Position numbers and translations under genes: made by a program. A stretch of 64,000 nucleotides of DNA, taken from positions 123,938-187,937 of the forward strand of contig NZ_VYGV01000015.1 of the NCBI RefSeq assembly GCF_013387465.1, written 5' to 3'. Origin of the DNA: Hydrogenophaga aromaticivorans (GTDB taxonomy: Bacteria > Pseudomonadota > Gammaproteobacteria > Burkholderiales > Burkholderiaceae_C). The number at the start of each line of letters is the position of its first letter. Position 1 is the stretch's first letter. Below are positions 61,657 to 64,000 of this stretch, piece by piece. The notes under the pieces are model-generated. The model saw nothing but the letters and a program-made list of their open reading frames with translations. It had not been told where the DNA came from and made no database searches.

Positions 61657-62955
61657 ATGGCCGACCGCAGCTTCCAGCCCGAAACCCTGGCCATCCACGC
61701 CGGCCAGATCCCCGACGCCGCCACCGGCGCGCGCGCCCTGCCGATCTACCAGACGACCAGCTTCGTTTTCGACAGCGCCGAACACGCGGCCAGCCTGTTC
61801 AACCTGCAGACTTTCGGCAACGTCTACTCGCGCCTCTCCAACCCCACCGTCGCCGCGCTCGAAGAACGCGTGGCGGCGCTGGAGGGCGGGCGCGCGGCGG
61901 TGGCCACCGCCAGCGGCATGGCGGCCGAAGCGCTCGCGCTCACCACGCTGCTGCAGGCGGGTGACCACGTGGTCGCGGCCGGCGCGCTGTATGGCGGCAG
62001 CGTGACCATGCTCGCGGTCAACCTCAAGAAGTTCGGCATCGAGACCAGCTTCGTGGACGCGACGGACCCCGACGCTTTCGCCGCCGCCCTCCGCCCGAAC
62101 ACGCGCGCCGTGTTCGCCGAAACGCTGGGCAACCCGAGCATGGTCGTGCTCGACATCGCGGCCGTGGCCGACGTGGCCCACGCGCACGGCCTGCCGCTGA
62201 TGGTGGACAACACCGTGCCCAGCCCCTTCCTCTGCAACCCGCTGCAACACGGCGCCGACATCGTGGTGCACAGCGCCACCAAATACCTCGCCGGCCACGG
62301 CACCACGCTCGGCGGCGTGGTCGTTGAAGGCGGCAAATTCCCGTGGGACAACGGCAAATTCCCCGGCATGACCGAGCCTTCGCCCGGCTACCATGGCGTG
62401 AAGTTCTACGAGACCTTTGGCGACTTCGGCTTCACCATGCGCTGCCGCATGGAAGGTCTGCGCGTCTTCGGCGCCGCACTCTCGCCCACCAGCGCTTGGC
62501 AGATCCTGCAGGGCGTGGAGACGCTGCCGCTGCGCATGGAGCGCCACTGCAGCAACGCGCTCGCCGTCGCGCAGTACCTGAAAGACGACCCGCGCGTGGG
62601 CTGGGTCAACTACCCCGGCCTGCCTGACCACCCGCAACACGCGCTGATGAAAAAGCAGATGCGCGGCGCCTCGGGCCTGCTCGCGTTCGGCGTGAAAGGT
62701 GGGCTCGACCAAGGCGTGAAGTTCATCGAAAGCGCGCAGTTCATGAGCCACCTCGTCAACATCGGCGACACGCGCACCCTCATCAGCCACCCCGCCAGCA
62801 CCACCCACCGCCAGCTCGACGCGGCCCAGCAGCTCGCGGCCGGCGTGCCGCCCGACATGGTGCGCATCTCGGTCGGACTGGAGCACATCGACGACATCCT
62901 GTGGGACATCGATCAGGCGCTGGCGCGGGCCACCGCCTTAAGGCCCGGAACCTGA
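61657..62955 (+). CDS. metY: O-acetylhomoserine sulfhydrylase/aminocarboxypropyltransferase MetY (432 aa)
   Basis: PLP-dependent Cys/Met metabolism enzyme that makes homocysteine or methionine precursors from O-acetylhomoserine and sulfide. Motifs: LAIHAGQIPDAATGARALPI, YSRLSNPT, and SATKYLAGHGTTLGG with the PLP lysine. Insert GKFPWDNGKFPGMTEPSPGY is typical of MetY rather than MetB/MetZ; the length of 432 aa agrees. It forms an operon with the CoA-binding gene. Confidence 0.94.
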   Translation: MADRSFQPETLAIHAGQIPDAATGARALPIYQTTSFVFDSAEHAASLFNLQTFGNVYSRLSNPTVAALEERVAALEGGRAAVATASGMAAEALALTTLLQAGDHVVAAGALYGGSVTMLAVNLKKFGIETSFVDATDPDAFAAALRPNTRAVFAETLGNPSMVVLDIAAVADVAHAHGLPLMVDNTVPSPFLCNPLQHGADIVVHSATKYLAGHGTTLGGVVVEGGKFPWDNGKFPGMTEPSPGYHGVKFYETFGDFGFTMRCRMEGLRVFGAALSPTSAWQILQGVETLPLRMERHCSNALAVAQYLKDDPRVGWVNYPGLPDHPQHALMKKQMRGASGLLAFGVKGGLDQGVKFIESAQFMSHLVNIGDTRTLISHPASTTHRQLDAAQQLAAGVPPDMVRISVGLEHIDDILWDIDQALARATALRPGT

Positions 62956-62957
62956 GG

Positions 62958-64000
62958 TCAGGTGATGGTGAAGTCCGCAGCTGACAGGGTTGGAATCCCC
63001 ACCAGCGTGGCGATCTGCACCGCGGCACCAGCGCCGCTGCCGTCGGCGTCGTAGCTCAGGGCGCCGGTGGTGGTGTTGTAGACCACGTGGTCGTTGGCAT
63101 CCATGGCGCGTCCCATGTCATTGGCGGCGAAACGGGTGCTCGCCAAAGCGCCGGTGGAGGTGAGCCTGGTGAAGATGGCGTTTTCTAGCTCGAAGCGGTC
63201 ACCCACAGCCCAGTCGGTGACCGTGTCGACGTTGGTGGAGCCCAAGGTGTCGGCAAAGCGGAACACGTCGTTGCCGGCTCCGCCGGTGAGGACGTCGTTC
63301 CCCCGACCCCCGTTCAGCTTGTCTGCTCCCGCTCCACCGTCCAGCACGTCGTTGCCGGTCAGGCCGGAGAGCAGGTTGGCCCCCTCGTTGCCGATCAACC
63401 AGTTGTCCAGCGTGTTGCCGTTGCCGTTCAGCGCAGCGGTGCCCAGCAGCGTCAGGCGTTCAACATTCCCGCTCAAGGTGAATCCGACGGTGGCCATGAC
63501 GGTATCCGTGCCAGCGCCGGTGCCTTCGCTCACCACATCCGAAGCGTGGTTCACCCAGTAGGTATCGTTGCCGGCGCCGCCCACCAGGGTGTCGATGCCC
63601 AGGCAGCCGTCCAGCGTATCGGCAAAGGCCGTGCCGGTGAGTCGGTTGTTCCCAGCGTTGCCCACCATCGTCAATCCATTGCCGACGGCGGCAGCGTTCA
63701 CATGCAGGCTCAGCGTGCCGCTGCTGATGGCCTCCGCGCCGATGCCGGTACCGATGACGACACGCTCCACTCCCGCATCACCCGCGTAGAGTGTGAGCGT
63801 GCTGCTGGCCGTTGCTGCGAAACGGACCTCGTCCACGCCTTGTGTGCCCGAGTCCGCAAACTCGGCTGCGGTGTGCTCCGATGCGATGGACACCAGATAC
63901 AGGTCTGAACCATCGCCGCCATCGAGGCGGTCCACACCTGCACCACCGATCAGCACGTCGTTGCCGCTGCGGCCGGTCAGCGTGTCGTTGCCTGCCTGGC
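62958..64000 (-). CDS. RTX-type (hemolysin-like calcium-binding repeat) protein, C-terminal part; N-terminus beyond right edge
   Basis: Secreted repeat protein read from the right edge inwards. Glycine/aspartate-rich nonapeptides occur in several blocks (GGAGVDRLDGGDGSD, GGAGNDTYWVNH, GGAGADKLNGGRGNDVLTGG), each forming a calcium-binding parallel beta roll. The C-terminus (TLVGIPTLSAADFTIT) is the usual uncleaved type I secretion signal region. No catalytic domain is visible in the 347 residues present. It overlaps no other gene; metY's stop is 2 bp away, convergent. Confidence 0.88.
   Translation of the reverse strand, partial: QAGNDTLTGRSGNDVLIGGAGVDRLDGGDGSDLYLVSIASEHTAAEFADSGTQGVDEVRFAATASSTLTLYAGDAGVERVVIGTGIGAEAISSGTLSLHVNAAAVGNGLTMVGNAGNNRLTGTAFADTLDGCLGIDTLVGGAGNDTYWVNHASDVVSEGTGAGTDTVMATVGFTLSGNVERLTLLGTAALNGNGNTLDNWLIGNEGANLLSGLTGNDVLDGGAGADKLNGGRGNDVLTGGAGNDVFRFADTLGSTNVDTVTDWAVGDRFELENAIFTRLTSTGALASTRFAANDMGRAMDANDHVVYNTTTGALSYDADGSGAGAAVQIATLVGIPTLSAADFTIT

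Overview
The window is GC-rich betaproteobacterial chromosome. Gene content (MinCDE, a second IF-1, LeuA of the long type, a MobA/MobR-like pair, ANR/FNR-type boxes) and the dispersed GC-rich intergenic repeats fit Comamonadaceae such as Hydrogenophaga or a relative; this is judged from family resemblance only.

Layout. 0.3-3.4 kb: beta-class GST, acetyltransferase, MFS transporter and a hemerythrin-like protein without obvious iron ligands. 3.5-8.4 kb: a true hemerythrin with a class II FNR/ANR-type promoter, then a copper module (copA divergent from copZ-cueR, each behind a MerR-type promoter, and a Met/His-rich Spy-like protein). 8.4-13.6 kb: a UbiH-family hydroxylase and a protein-acylation pair (HDAC-like deacetylase plus PatZ/Pat-type lysine acetyltransferase). 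13.67-14.28 kb: a gene-free segment holding two tandem copies of an oriC-like unit (AT-rich stretch, TAG trinucleotide run, DnaA boxes). 14.3-19.3 kb: UbiA-family prenyltransferase, minCDE and a UbiB kinase. 19.3-26.8 kb: ParE-type toxin with a composite antitoxin, second infA, SDR, aroG-type DAHP synthase, NlpC/P60 lipoprotein, leuA with a leucine-rich leader peptide, a DnaQ-like exonuclease and YjdM.

The centre (26.85-49.17 kb) is a split guanidine regulon. Two ykkC-type guanidine-I riboswitches lie at about 27.0 and 40.2 kb, each downstream of a candidate sigma-54 promoter and NtrC-like site. The first leads a transporter binding protein followed by tightly coupled genes: membrane diiron oxygenase/desaturase, two SDRs, a DMT transporter, a creatininase, a biuret/guanylurea-hydrolase-like cysteine hydrolase, an unknown protein and a metallo-beta-lactamase. 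The second leads the matching permease and ATPase, two carboxyguanidine deiminase-type proteins, a urea/guanidine carboxylase and allophanate hydrolase, i.e. the known guanidine to ammonia plus CO2 route. A copper amine oxidase, an AraC regulator and small membrane or exported proteins sit between. I infer that a standard guanidine cluster has been split by about 12 kb and that the first operon adds an undescribed route for a substituted guanidine, possibly creatinine-like.

49.2-51.1 kb is a small accessory patch (DUF2513 protein, 50-aa Ala/Ser/Lys-rich protein, tandem winged-helix protein). 51.2-64 kb holds regulator/enzyme pairs (WYL-GST, LysR-SDR/SnoaL, ArsR-ABM-NIPSNAP, MobR-MobA), a nitroreductase, a ferredoxin, a CoA-binding protein with MetY, and the C-terminal part of an RTX-repeat protein that runs off the right edge. 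No rRNA, tRNA, CRISPR array or transposase was seen.
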